A stretch of DNA of 64,000 bases from NCBI RefSeq assembly GCF_001905595.1, contig NZ_LIXI01000006.1:372001-436000 (forward strand), read 5' to 3'. The stretch's first letter is position 1. The number at the start of each line of letters is the position of its first letter. Under the pieces are notes generated by a model. That model was not told the DNA's origin and did not search any database. It saw only the letters and a list, made by a program, of their open reading frames with translations. This stretch comes from Streptomyces sp. CB00316 (GTDB taxonomy: Bacteria; Actinomycetota; Actinomycetes; Streptomycetales; Streptomycetaceae). This document shows, piece after piece, positions 15,293 through 22,974 of the stretch. A program made the translations under genes and the position numbers.

Positions 15293-15976
15293 CTACGACT
15301 GCGGATCCGGAAACGGCTCGCTCGCCCGAACCGGTCCCGGTCCCGGCGCGATGCTCCCCTCATACGACGGAGAGAGGTCGGAGGAGGGCGCCGTCGGGTG
15401 GGCGTCCGGGGCTCCCGCCGCCTCTCGGCCCGTACTCCTGTCCGTCGCGCTCGCAGACCGCGCGGCGTCATCGCCCGCGGACTTGGCGCCCTTGGCGAGC
15501 CGGGCGGTGGCGAAGCCCGCGAGTGCCGCGCCCGCCAGGAACGCCCCGGGGCGACGGCGTGCGAAGTCCTGCAGATCGCTGAGGAGCCCGTCCGGCCCTC
15601 GGCTTTCGAGGCGGGAAGCTGCCTGGTGCCCACGGTCTGCCAGCTGCCTCACCGCGCCTGTGGCGGAGGAGTCGCTGTCGCCGTTCCGGCTCATGTCGTG
15701 CAGATCGTCGGCCAGCCGCCGTACGTTGTCCGCCAGGCGCTGTGTCTGTGAGCGCGCCTGTCGCTCCAGCTGGTCTCGCAGCTCGCCCACGACATCCTGG
15801 GCCCGTGCCGTGACCTCGCCCGCCACGTCGGCTGCTTGTTCTTTGGCGGTGTCGGCCACGTCACCGGCCTTGTCGGCCACCAGATCGGTGCCTTCGCTCG
15901 CCTTGTCCCGTGCGGTTCGCGCCGCTGCCGCCGTCGTTCCACTGTCCGGACGGCTCGAACTTTCGAAGTCGCTCAA
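15293..15976 (-). CDS. Amphipathic helical (apolipoprotein-like) protein
   Basis: A 227-residue protein. Residues about 15-100 form a long Ala/Asp/Lys-rich amphipathic helix (KASEGTDLVADKAGDVADTA, LERQARSQTQRLADNVRRL). A short hydrophobic stretch near 150-165 (GAFLAGAALAGFATARLAKG) may attach it to the membrane. The C-terminal 60 residues are disordered. The TTG start is supported by AGGAGGAGCG directly upstream; no ATG or GTG offers this. First gene of the operon with the holin-like and DUF3618 genes. Function unknown; it may line or stiffen membranes under stress. Confidence 0.75.
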   Translation of the reverse strand: MSDFESSSRPDSGTTAAAARTARDKASEGTDLVADKAGDVADTAKEQAADVAGEVTARAQDVVGELRDQLERQARSQTQRLADNVRRLADDLHDMSRNGDSDSSATGAVRQLADRGHQAASRLESRGPDGLLSDLQDFARRRPGAFLAGAALAGFATARLAKGAKSAGDDAARSASATDRSTGREAAGAPDAHPTAPSSDLSPSYEGSIAPGPGPVRASEPFPDPQS

Positions 15977-16220
15977 CGCTCCTCCTAGGTCGGCCCTACA
16001 GGGGGAGGTGTACCAATTCGTCCCCCACTGTCGACGTCTCTTCAATGGTTGCAAAGAAGGGAAACATGCGCGATATGTACAAACGGGACAGAAGAGTCCG
16101 CGTCTCGACTGCTCCAGATGTCCGGCCACGGGCGGGCGGGGCATCCGAGCCGCGACGGGATACACATGCCGCGCCCCGCCCGTCGGGGCGCATCTGAGCG
16201 CGGCGATCGCCGTCGCGTAG

Positions 16221-16391
16221 GGCTACGTGGACGCGGACGGCGGCAAGGGGATCGGCATGACCGATGCGACGAACGTTGCACTCGCCGCCGCATACCGCAC
16301 CGAGGCCATCTTCACCTCCGACCGCCGCTTCCGAATGGTCAGCCCTCTGACCGGGCACAGAGCGTTGAAGTTGCTGCCGGACGACCTCTGA
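16221..16391 (+). pseudogene. PIN-domain (VapC-like) toxin C-terminal remnant
   Basis: 57 codons, including the stop, read DADGGKGIGMTDATNVALAA, YRTEAIFTSDRRFRMV and a C-terminal LLPDDL. This is the last third of a PIN RNase, with D in the G-[LM]-T-D-A motif and T-x-D-R-R before the last strand. An in-frame TAG sits immediately upstream and no start or antitoxin gene is present. The rest of 15977-16514 shows no gene. Confidence 0.6.
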
Positions 16392-16514
16392 CGAGGGCGG
16401 AGCGCGCCAAAGCGCCCGAACGGGCACGCCGGCCGCTCCCAGGGCCAACCCCTGCGGGCTCCGGGAAGACGGCCGGACGCGTTCACCGGCCCGCTTGTCC
16501 AGCGAACGGCCCCC

Positions 16515-18440
16515 TCACCGCCGGTACAACCCCTCGATCTCCCCCGCGAAGTCCCGCGCGATCGCGTCCCGCTTCAGCTTCAGCGACGGCGTCAAGTGCC
16601 CCCGCTCCTCCGTGAAGTCGACCGGCAGCACCACGAACTTCCGGATCGACTCCGCCCTCGACACCAGGCGGTTCGCCTCGTCCACCGCCTTCTGGAGCGA
16701 CGTGCGCAGCTCCTCGTCGTTGACCAGCTCCCGTAGCGGCACGTCCTGCTTCTTCACCATCCGGCGCCAGTGCTGGAGGCCGTCCGGCTCCAGGGTGATC
16801 AGCGCCGTGATGTACGAGCGGTTGTCGCCGACCACCATGCACTGGCTGACCAGGGGGTGGGCGCGGAGCCAGTCCTCCAAGGGGGCGGGGGTGACGTTCT
16901 TGCCGCCCGACGTGATGATGATGTCCTTCTTGCGGCCCGTGATCGTCAGGTAGCCGCCCTCGTCCAGCGTGCCCAGGTCGCCCGTCGGGAACCAGTCGCC
17001 GTCCAGGAGGTACGGGACCGGCTCCGCGCGTTCGGTGTCCCAGTAGCCCCGGAACACCTGGCCGCCCCGCAGCAGCACCTCCCCGTCGTCCGCGATGCGC
17101 ACCGACGTACCCGGGAGCGGCCAACCCACCGTCCCCAGGCGGGGTTTGAGGGGCGGGGTCACCGTGTGGGCCGCCGTCGTCTCCGTCAGGCCGTACCCCT
17201 CGAAGATGCCGATGCCCGCTCCCTCGTAGAAGGCGGCGAGCCGGCGGCCCAGCGGGGATCCGCCGCAGATCACGTACCGGACCTTGCCGCCCAGCGCCGC
17301 CCGGATACGGCGGTAGACCAGCGGGTCGTACAGGGCGCGTGCCGCGCGCAGGCCGAGGCCGGGGCCCGGTCCCGTACCGTGTTCGGCGGCCTCGACCGCC
17401 CTGCCGTAGCGCTGCGCTATGCGGGCCGCCCGGTCGAACGACGAGGCCCGGCCCATCTCCTCCGCCGTCGCCCGGCCCGTGTTGTAGACCTTCTCCAGAA
17501 CGTACGGGATGGCGAGGAGAAAGGTCGGGCGGAAGCCCGCCAGGTCGGCCAGGAGGTCTTCCGTCTGGATGGACGGGGCATGGCCCAGGCGCACCCTCGC
17601 CCGCATGCAGCCGATCGCCACCATCCTCCCGAACACGTGCGAGAGCGGCAGGAAGAGGAGCGTGGACGCCGGGTCCTTCGAGACCGACTTGAAGACCGGG
17701 TGCAGGAGTTCGATCGCGTTGTCCACCTCGGCGAAGAAGTTGCCGTGGGTGAGGACACAGCCCTTCGGGCGGCCCGTCGTGCCCGAGGTGTAGATGAGCG
17801 TGGCCGGGCTGTCGGGTTCCAACGTCGCCCTGCGCGCCGCCACCGCCGCGTCCGGGATGTCCCTGCCCAGTGACGTGAGGTGGCCGATCGCGCCCGTGTC
17901 GAACTGCCACAGGTGCGCCAGGTCGCCCAGCTGCTTGCGCTCCTGGCTGATCAGGCGGCCCTGCTCCTTCGTCTCCACCGCACACGCCACCGCGCCCGAG
18001 TTCTGGAGGATCCAGCGGGCCTGGAAGGCGGAGGAGGTCGGGTAGATGGGGACCGTCACCAGGCCGGCCGCCCAGGCCGCGAAGTCCAGCAGCGTCCACT
18101 CGTACGTCGTACGGGCCATGATCGCGACCCGGTCCCCCGCCCGCAGCCCTTCCGCCATCAGGCCCTTCGCCACCGCCAGCACCTCGGCGGCGAAGTCGGC
18201 GGCGGTCACGTCGTGCCAGGTGCCCTCGGCAACCTTGCGGCTGAGCACCGCCTCGGCCGGGGCCTCGCGGGCGTTGTCGAAGGGGATCTCCGCCAGCGAG
18301 CCGCGCAGGACCGGGGGCGCGAACGCCGGTACGGAGACCTCCTGGACCCGGCCGTCCGGGCCTCTCTTCTTCGTCGGCTCCACCAGGACCGGGGTGGCGG
18401 GTGTGGATCCGGATGCGGGGGCGGATGAAGGCGTTGACAC
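16515..18440 (-). CDS. Long-chain fatty-acid--CoA ligase (FadD15-like)
   Basis: A 641-residue AMP-forming acyl-CoA synthetase. The P-loop-like motif TLIYTSGTTGRPKGCVLTHGN is near residues 210-230. GYGLTETTAAHT is the A5 motif, WFPTGDLGTLDEGGYLTITGRKKDIIIT holds the A7-A8 motifs, and SLKLKRD near the end carries the A10 Lys. The inserts and length match the FadD15/FACS group common in actinobacteria. It activates fatty acids for beta-oxidation or lipid synthesis. GTG with GAGGAG. It lies 100 bp downstream of the thiolase gene on the same strand and probably shares its transcript. Confidence 0.92.
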   Translation of the reverse strand: MSTPSSAPASGSTPATPVLVEPTKKRGPDGRVQEVSVPAFAPPVLRGSLAEIPFDNAREAPAEAVLSRKVAEGTWHDVTAADFAAEVLAVAKGLMAEGLRAGDRVAIMARTTYEWTLLDFAAWAAGLVTVPIYPTSSAFQARWILQNSGAVACAVETKEQGRLISQERKQLGDLAHLWQFDTGAIGHLTSLGRDIPDAAVAARRATLEPDSPATLIYTSGTTGRPKGCVLTHGNFFAEVDNAIELLHPVFKSVSKDPASTLLFLPLSHVFGRMVAIGCMRARVRLGHAPSIQTEDLLADLAGFRPTFLLAIPYVLEKVYNTGRATAEEMGRASSFDRAARIAQRYGRAVEAAEHGTGPGPGLGLRAARALYDPLVYRRIRAALGGKVRYVICGGSPLGRRLAAFYEGAGIGIFEGYGLTETTAAHTVTPPLKPRLGTVGWPLPGTSVRIADDGEVLLRGGQVFRGYWDTERAEPVPYLLDGDWFPTGDLGTLDEGGYLTITGRKKDIIITSGGKNVTPAPLEDWLRAHPLVSQCMVVGDNRSYITALITLEPDGLQHWRRMVKKQDVPLRELVNDEELRTSLQKAVDEANRLVSRAESIRKFVVLPVDFTEERGHLTPSLKLKRDAIARDFAGEIEGLYRR

Positions 18441-18488
18441 GTGCGGCTCCTCGGTGGCGGGGTCGGGCGGGTCTTCGTCGCCGGGTCG

Positions 18489-18534
18489 TCCGTCCGGCAG
18501 GGGTGACAGAATCCGTCCGGCAGGGGTGACAGAA
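18489..18534. repeat. Perfect 23-bp tandem duplication
   Basis: A 23-bp unit beginning TCCGTCCGGCAGG and ending GTGACAGAA occurs twice in direct succession without a mismatch, in the spacer between the acyl-CoA ligase and thiolase genes. It looks like a recent slippage duplication and is not coding. Confidence 0.85.
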
Positions 18535-18541
18535 AGAGCGG

Positions 18542-19804
18542 TCAGGGTCGTTCCAGGATGGCCGTCACGCCCTGGCCGCCCGCCGCGCAGACCGAGATCA
18601 GCCCCCGTCCCGGGGCCTCCCGTTCCGCCAGCAGCTTGGCCAGCGTCGCGACGATCCGTGCGCCTGTGGCGGCGAAGGGGTGGCCCGTGGCCAGCGAGGA
18701 GCCGGCCACGTTCAGGCGGGACCGGTCCAGCGGGGACAGGCCCTGGTCCTCCCAGGCGGCGAGGGTGGCCAGCACCTGGGAGGCGAACGCCTCATGGATC
18801 TCGTACAGGTCGAAGTCCTCGATGCCCAGGCCCGCTCGCTCCAACAGGCGCGGCACCGCGTACGCCGGGGCCATGAGCAGGCCGTCGTCGCCGTCGACGT
18901 AGTCCACCGCCGCCGTCTCGTAGAGGGTGAGGTAGGCCAGGGGCTCGAAGCCGTGCTCCCGCGCCCATTCCTCGCTCGCCAGCAGCACCGTCGCCGCGCC
19001 GTCCGTGAGGGGCGTGGAGTTGCCCGCCGTCATCGTGGCCGTTGCCGGGTCGTCCGTACCGAACACCGGCTTCAGCTTGGCGAGTTGCCCGGGCGTGGAA
19101 GTGGGGCGGAGGTTCTGGTCGCGGGTCAGGCCCCGGTACGGGACGACGAGGTCGTCCAGGAAGCCGCGTTCGTACGCCGCCGCCAGGCGCTGGTGGCTCG
19201 TGGCGGCCAACCGGTCCTGGTCCTCACGGCCCACCGCCCAGCGGCGGGCCGTGCGGGCAGCGTGTTCGCCCATCGAGAGGCCGGTGCGCGGCTCGGCGTT
19301 GCGCGGGATGTCCGGGACCAGGTGGCGGGGGCGCACGGCGGACAGGGCCTTGAGGCGGGCGCCCGTCGTCCTCGCGCGGCGGGCGGCGAGCAGGATGCGG
19401 CGCAGGTCGTCGTTGACGCCGAGCGGGGCGTCGCTCGTGGTGTCGGAGCCGCCCGCGACGGCCGAGTCCACGGCACCCAGGGCGATCTTGTTGGCGGCGG
19501 CGATCACGGCCTGGAGGCCCGTACCGCAGGCCTGCTGGATGTCGTACGCCGGTGTGCGCGGGTCCAGCGCCGAGCCGAGGACGGTCTCGCGGGCCAAATT
19601 GAAGTCGCGGCTGTGCTTGAGGACCGCGCCCGCCACGAACTCGCCGAGCCGCTCTCCCGCGAGGCCGTACCGCTCCACGAGCCCGCCGAGCGCGGCCGTG
19701 AGCAGGTCCTGGTTGGAGGCGGTCGCGTACGGGCCGTCCGAGCGGGCGAAGGGGGTGCGGCTGCCGCCGATGACCGCGACGCGGCGGGGGGCGGGGATGT
19801 TCAT
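18542..19804 (-). CDS. fadI: Acetyl-CoA acyltransferase (FadI/FadA2-type thiolase)
   Basis: A 420-residue thiolase. The acyl-accepting Cys is C93 in QQACGTGLQA, and the C-terminal catalytic region has EIHEAF, GHPFAATGAR and VCAAGGQG with the second Cys. It releases acetyl-CoA from 3-oxoacyl-CoA or condenses it in reverse. It is divergent from a two-domain FabG and a MaoC hydratase, an arrangement I recall from the mycobacterial fadA2-fabG4-htdX locus. The ATG overlaps the stop of a 33-codon leader ORF (ATGA) and has no strong ribosome-binding site of its own. Confidence 0.92.
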   Translation of the reverse strand: MNIPAPRRVAVIGGSRTPFARSDGPYATASNQDLLTAALGGLVERYGLAGERLGEFVAGAVLKHSRDFNLARETVLGSALDPRTPAYDIQQACGTGLQAVIAAANKIALGAVDSAVAGGSDTTSDAPLGVNDDLRRILLAARRARTTGARLKALSAVRPRHLVPDIPRNAEPRTGLSMGEHAARTARRWAVGREDQDRLAATSHQRLAAAYERGFLDDLVVPYRGLTRDQNLRPTSTPGQLAKLKPVFGTDDPATATMTAGNSTPLTDGAATVLLASEEWAREHGFEPLAYLTLYETAAVDYVDGDDGLLMAPAYAVPRLLERAGLGIEDFDLYEIHEAFASQVLATLAAWEDQGLSPLDRSRLNVAGSSLATGHPFAATGARIVATLAKLLAEREAPGRGLISVCAAGGQGVTAILERP

Positions 19805-19902
19805 GCGGCCCGTCCGGAAACGGTCCGTGCGGAAAGGGCCCGTGCGGGGACGGCCCACACGGGGGCCGTCCGTAGGGGAATCGTCCGTCCGGGATCATTC
19901 AT
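19801..19902 (-). CDS. 33-residue leader ORF coupled to the thiolase
   Basis: An ATG at 19902, preceded by GGAG and CGAG, opens a frame that ends in a TGA overlapping the thiolase ATG. The peptide is rich in Arg, Thr, Ala and Pro with a repeating A-R-T/R-T pattern from imperfect DNA repeats. Because the thiolase lacks a clear ribosome-binding site, coupled translation through this ORF is plausible. Real expression is unproven. Confidence 0.35.
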   Translation of the reverse strand: MNDPGRTIPLRTAPVWAVPARALSARTVSGRAA

Positions 19903-19923
19903 CTCGACCAGCTCCTGACTCTT

Positions 19924-19945
19924 GAGTAACCTTACTCTGGAGTAA
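19924..19945. promoter_or_regulatory. Overlapping palindromic operator between fadI and fabG
   Basis: GAGTAA-CC-TTACTC-TG-GAGTAA: three half-sites make two overlapping perfect 6-bp inverted repeats with 2-bp spacers. It sits in the 71-bp divergent promoter region, close to both start codons (about 22 bp from the leader ORF and 28 bp from fabG). This size and symmetry suit a TetR-family repressor. The TetR gene at 22162 is the obvious candidate. Confidence 0.7.
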
Positions 19946-19973
19946 ATCTACGACCGAGCAGGGAGTCAGGACA

Positions 19974-21293
19974 ATGGCCGATCGCTATCTGCACCTCACC
20001 GGCACAGCACCCGGCCGCTTCCTCACCCGCCGCCTCGGCCTCCCGCAGCCCGCCCCGCTGCGTCGCTGGACCCTGGAGACCCCGCGCCTGGACGGGCCGC
20101 TGCTGCACCTGACGGCGGGGACTTCGGCGGTCGCGGGGGTGGCGGAGACGCTCTCCCGAGCAGGGCTCCCCCTCACCGACCGTGCCGACCGGCCCGCCGC
20201 GATCGTCCTCGACGCCACCGGGGTCGCCACCGCCGCCGGGCTCGGTGACGTCCACGCCGCCCTGCACCCCGTCGTCCGCTCCCTCGCGCCGGGCGGGCGG
20301 ATCGTCGTCCTCGGTACGGTGCCGTCGCCCGACGACCATCATCAGGCCGCCGCCCAGCAGGCCTTGGAAGGGTTCGTCCGGTCACTGGGCAAGGAGATCG
20401 AGCGCGGCTCCACCGTTCAGCTCGTACGGTTTCCGGGCGGGGCGAGCGCCCAGGCCGCCGAATCCACCCTCCGCTTCCTGCTCTCCCCGCGCTCCGCCTA
20501 CGTCAGCGGCCAGGTCATCGAACTGACCGCCGCCGCCCCCGATCCCGTCGCCGACCCGGCCGCCCCCCTCGCCGGCCGCACCGCCCTGGTCACCGGCGCC
20601 GCCCGGGGCATCGGCGCGGCCGTCGCCTCGGTGCTCGCCCGTGACGGGGCCCAGGTCATCGCCCTGGACGTACCGGGAGCCCGCGAGGAGCTGGAGCGTA
20701 CCGCCGACCGGCTCGGCGCCACCGCCCTCCCCCTGGACATCACCGCACCCGACGCCGCCGACCGCATCGCCGCAGCCGCACCCGACGGCCTCGGCGTCCT
20801 CGTCCACAACGCGGGCATCACCCGCGACCGCCGCCTCGCCAACATGCCCGCCGACCGCTGGGCGTCGGTCATCGAGGTCAACCTGGACAGCGTGCTCCGC
20901 ACCACCGACGAACTGCTCGAGGCGGGCGCCATCCCACGCGGCGGGCGGATCGTCGCCACCGCCTCCATCGCGGGCATCGCCGGCAACACCGGGCAGACCA
21001 ACTACGCGGCCGGCAAGGCCGGGATCATCGGCCTGGTCCGCTCGCTCGGGCCGCGCGCCGCCGCCGATCACGGCGTCACGGTCAACGCGGTGGCGCCCGG
21101 CTTCATCGAGACGAAGATGACGGCTGCCGTACCGCTCTTCATCCGCGAGGCGGGCCGCCGTATGAACTCCCTTTCCCAGGGAGGCCTTCCGGTCGATGTC
21201 GCCGAGGCCGTCGCCTGGTTCGCCCAGCCCGACTCGACCGCCGTCAACGGCCAGGTGCTGCGGGTCTGCGGCCAGAGCCTGCTGGGAGCGTGA
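19974..21293 (+). CDS. fabG: Two-domain 3-oxoacyl-ACP/CoA reductase (FabG4-like)
   Basis: A 439-residue high-molecular-weight FabG. The N-terminal half (1-195) is Rossmann-like but lacks an intact nucleotide motif. The C-terminal half starts with TALVTGAARGIGAAV (about 204-218), has HNAGITRD, and the catalytic Ser in ATASIAG and Tyr344/Lys348 in NYAAGK. HMW FabG4 proteins reduce 3-oxoacyl-CoA with NADH. ATG with GGGAG. Followed without a gap by the MaoC gene (GTGA overlap), so together they give reversible reduction and dehydration of acyl-CoA chains. Confidence 0.92.
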   Translation: MADRYLHLTGTAPGRFLTRRLGLPQPAPLRRWTLETPRLDGPLLHLTAGTSAVAGVAETLSRAGLPLTDRADRPAAIVLDATGVATAAGLGDVHAALHPVVRSLAPGGRIVVLGTVPSPDDHHQAAAQQALEGFVRSLGKEIERGSTVQLVRFPGGASAQAAESTLRFLLSPRSAYVSGQVIELTAAAPDPVADPAAPLAGRTALVTGAARGIGAAVASVLARDGAQVIALDVPGAREELERTADRLGATALPLDITAPDAADRIAAAAPDGLGVLVHNAGITRDRRLANMPADRWASVIEVNLDSVLRTTDELLEAGAIPRGGRIVATASIAGIAGNTGQTNYAAGKAGIIGLVRSLGPRAAADHGVTVNAVAPGFIETKMTAAVPLFIREAGRRMNSLSQGGLPVDVAEAVAWFAQPDSTAVNGQVLRVCGQSLLGA

Positions 21294-22135
21294 CCGCGAT
21301 GACCTCCCTCAGCGCCTCCCTCGTCCGCGGGGCCGTCACCTCGCCCTTCAAACACCCCGGCCGGCCGGGCGCCACCCTGCCCACCGACCGCCTCACCCGC
21401 CGGGCCGCCCCCGCTGCCCCCGGCGCCCTCGCCGCGTACCGCGGGATCTGCGGCTTCCCGGAACCGGCGTCCGGGCCGCTCCCGCTCACCTACCCCCATG
21501 TCCTCGCCTTTCCGCTCGCCATGCGGCTGATGACCGGGCGTGGCTTCCCGCTGCCGGTCGTCGGGCTCGTCCACACCTGGATCGAGATCAGGAGCCACCG
21601 GCCGGTGCAGCCGGGCGATGCCCTCGAACTGACGGTGCAGGCAGCTGAGTTGGCGCCGCACCGGCGCGGCACCGAGGTCACGATGGCGACCGAGGCGCGG
21701 GTGGGCGGGGAGCTGGTGTGGGAGTCGCGCAGCGGCTATCTCTCGCGGCACGCGACGAAGGCCGAGGCGGCCCCGAGAGGCGAGGAGGAGGTCCCCGCTC
21801 TCCCCGCCGTCGCCGAGTGGCGGCTGCCCGGCGATCTCGGGCGGCGGTACGGAGCCGTCTCCGGCGACCGTAATCCGATCCACCTCCACCCGCTGACCGC
21901 CCGCCTCTTCGGCTTCCCCCGGGCCATCGCGCACGGCATGTGGACGGTGGCCCGCTGCCTGGCCGAGGCGGACGGACAGCCCGGTGAACCCCGTACCGCA
22001 CGAGCCGAGTTCAGGGCGCCTGTCCTGCTGCCCGGCACCGTGACGTACGCCGCCGACCCGGCCGGGAACGCCTTCGCCCTGCACGGTGGGAGCGGGCGCG
22101 TGCACCTCACGGGGACGGTGACCCGCGCCTCCTGA
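21290..22135 (+). CDS. MaoC-family enoyl-CoA hydratase/dehydratase
   Basis: A 281-residue double hot-dog protein. The R-hydratase motif YGAVSGDRNPIHLHP lies near residues 184-198, with catalytic Asp and His, followed by FPRAIAHGMWT. The N-terminal hot-dog is degenerate, as in HtdX-like enzymes. It interconverts (3R)-hydroxyacyl- and trans-2-enoyl-CoA. The GTG overlaps the fabG stop. An ATG ten bases later has better spacing from GGGAG and may be the true start. The gene ends at a hairpin shared with the TetR gene. Confidence 0.9.
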   Translation: MTAMTSLSASLVRGAVTSPFKHPGRPGATLPTDRLTRRAAPAAPGALAAYRGICGFPEPASGPLPLTYPHVLAFPLAMRLMTGRGFPLPVVGLVHTWIEIRSHRPVQPGDALELTVQAAELAPHRRGTEVTMATEARVGGELVWESRSGYLSRHATKAEAAPRGEEEVPALPAVAEWRLPGDLGRRYGAVSGDRNPIHLHPLTARLFGFPRAIAHGMWTVARCLAEADGQPGEPRTARAEFRAPVLLPGTVTYAADPAGNAFALHGGSGRVHLTGTVTRAS

Positions 22136-22138
22136 GGC

Positions 22139-22161
22139 GCACCGCGTCGCGCACGCGGTGC
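22139..22161. terminator. Hairpin between maoC and the TetR gene
   Basis: GCACCGCG and CGCGGTGC form a perfect 8-bp stem around a 7-base loop. It fills the 26 bp between two convergent genes and can serve both directions. Confidence 0.6.
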
Positions 22162-22809
22162 CTACGCGTCCACCGGCGGCTGCCACGGCCGGGCGTGCAT
22201 CAGGTTCTCCAGGCCTGCCCAGGCGAAGTTCATCAGGGTCGCCGCGGCCTCCTTCGCCGAGACGCCCGGGGTGTCGTTGGCCCAGCCGGCCAGCGACTCG
22301 GCGGCGCCCACCAGGGCCTGCGCGAGGCCCGCCACATCGCGGTCCGCGAGGGCCGGGTCGCGGTGCGCCTCGCGGGCGGCGGCGCCGATCAGGCCCGTCA
22401 CGAACGCAACGATCTCGTCGCGCATCACCACGACCTCACTGATGAACGGCTCCCCGTGGGAACGCGCCTGGCGGTGCAGCACCGCCCAGCCGTCCGGGTT
22501 CTCCGCGGTGTGGGTGAAGAACGCCCGAAGCCCCGACCAGAGTTGGCCGTCGGCGGGCAGCTCCGGGTCCACCCCGGCCTGCACCGCTGCCACCAGGGCT
22601 TCCGCCTCGCGCCGGATGCAGGCGGAGAAGAGATCCTCCTTGGAGTGCAGGTAGAGGTAGACCAACGGCTTGGAGACGCCCGCCAGCTCCGCGATCTCGT
22701 CCATCGAGGCGGCCCGGTACCCACGCTGCCCGAAGGTCTGCACCGCGGCGTCCATCATCTGCCGCTCACGCACGGCGCGTGGCATCCGTTTGCTCTTCAC
22801 AGCACCCAC
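22162..22809 (-). CDS. TetR-family transcriptional regulator
   Basis: A 215-residue regulator. The N-terminal helix-turn-helix is AAVQTFGQRGYRAASMDEIA followed by ELAGVSKPLVYLYLHSKEDLF. The C-terminal ligand domain is unassigned. The GTG at 22809 follows GGGAGG at 9 bases; a TTG 14 codons upstream is less likely. It lies next to the fatty-acid genes and probably represses them through the GAGTAA/TTACTC operator, with an acyl-CoA as likely effector (inference). Confidence 0.88.
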   Translation of the reverse strand: MGAVKSKRMPRAVRERQMMDAAVQTFGQRGYRAASMDEIAELAGVSKPLVYLYLHSKEDLFSACIRREAEALVAAVQAGVDPELPADGQLWSGLRAFFTHTAENPDGWAVLHRQARSHGEPFISEVVVMRDEIVAFVTGLIGAAAREAHRDPALADRDVAGLAQALVGAAESLAGWANDTPGVSAKEAAATLMNFAWAGLENLMHARPWQPPVDA

Positions 22810-22903
22810 GTCCGACTTCCTCCCCGCCCCACGGTCCTGCTCCCCGGCCAAGAGTACGGCGCCGGGCAGGCCTCCGCCGTACGGAGCCTCCGCCCACGCG
22901 CGA

Positions 22904-22946
22904 GAGCCCCCGGTCCGCCTCGCGGTGAGGCGGGCCAGGGGCGCTC
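22904..22946 (-). terminator. Terminator hairpin of the DAACS symporter gene
   Basis: A 7-bp core stem, CCGCCTC/GAGGCGG, is extended outward by GAGC-CCC-GG against CC-GGGG-GCTC with small mismatches. It lies just downstream of the symporter stop. Confidence 0.6.
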
Positions 22947-22974
22947 AGGGCCGTACGGGCGGGGCCGGATGCCG

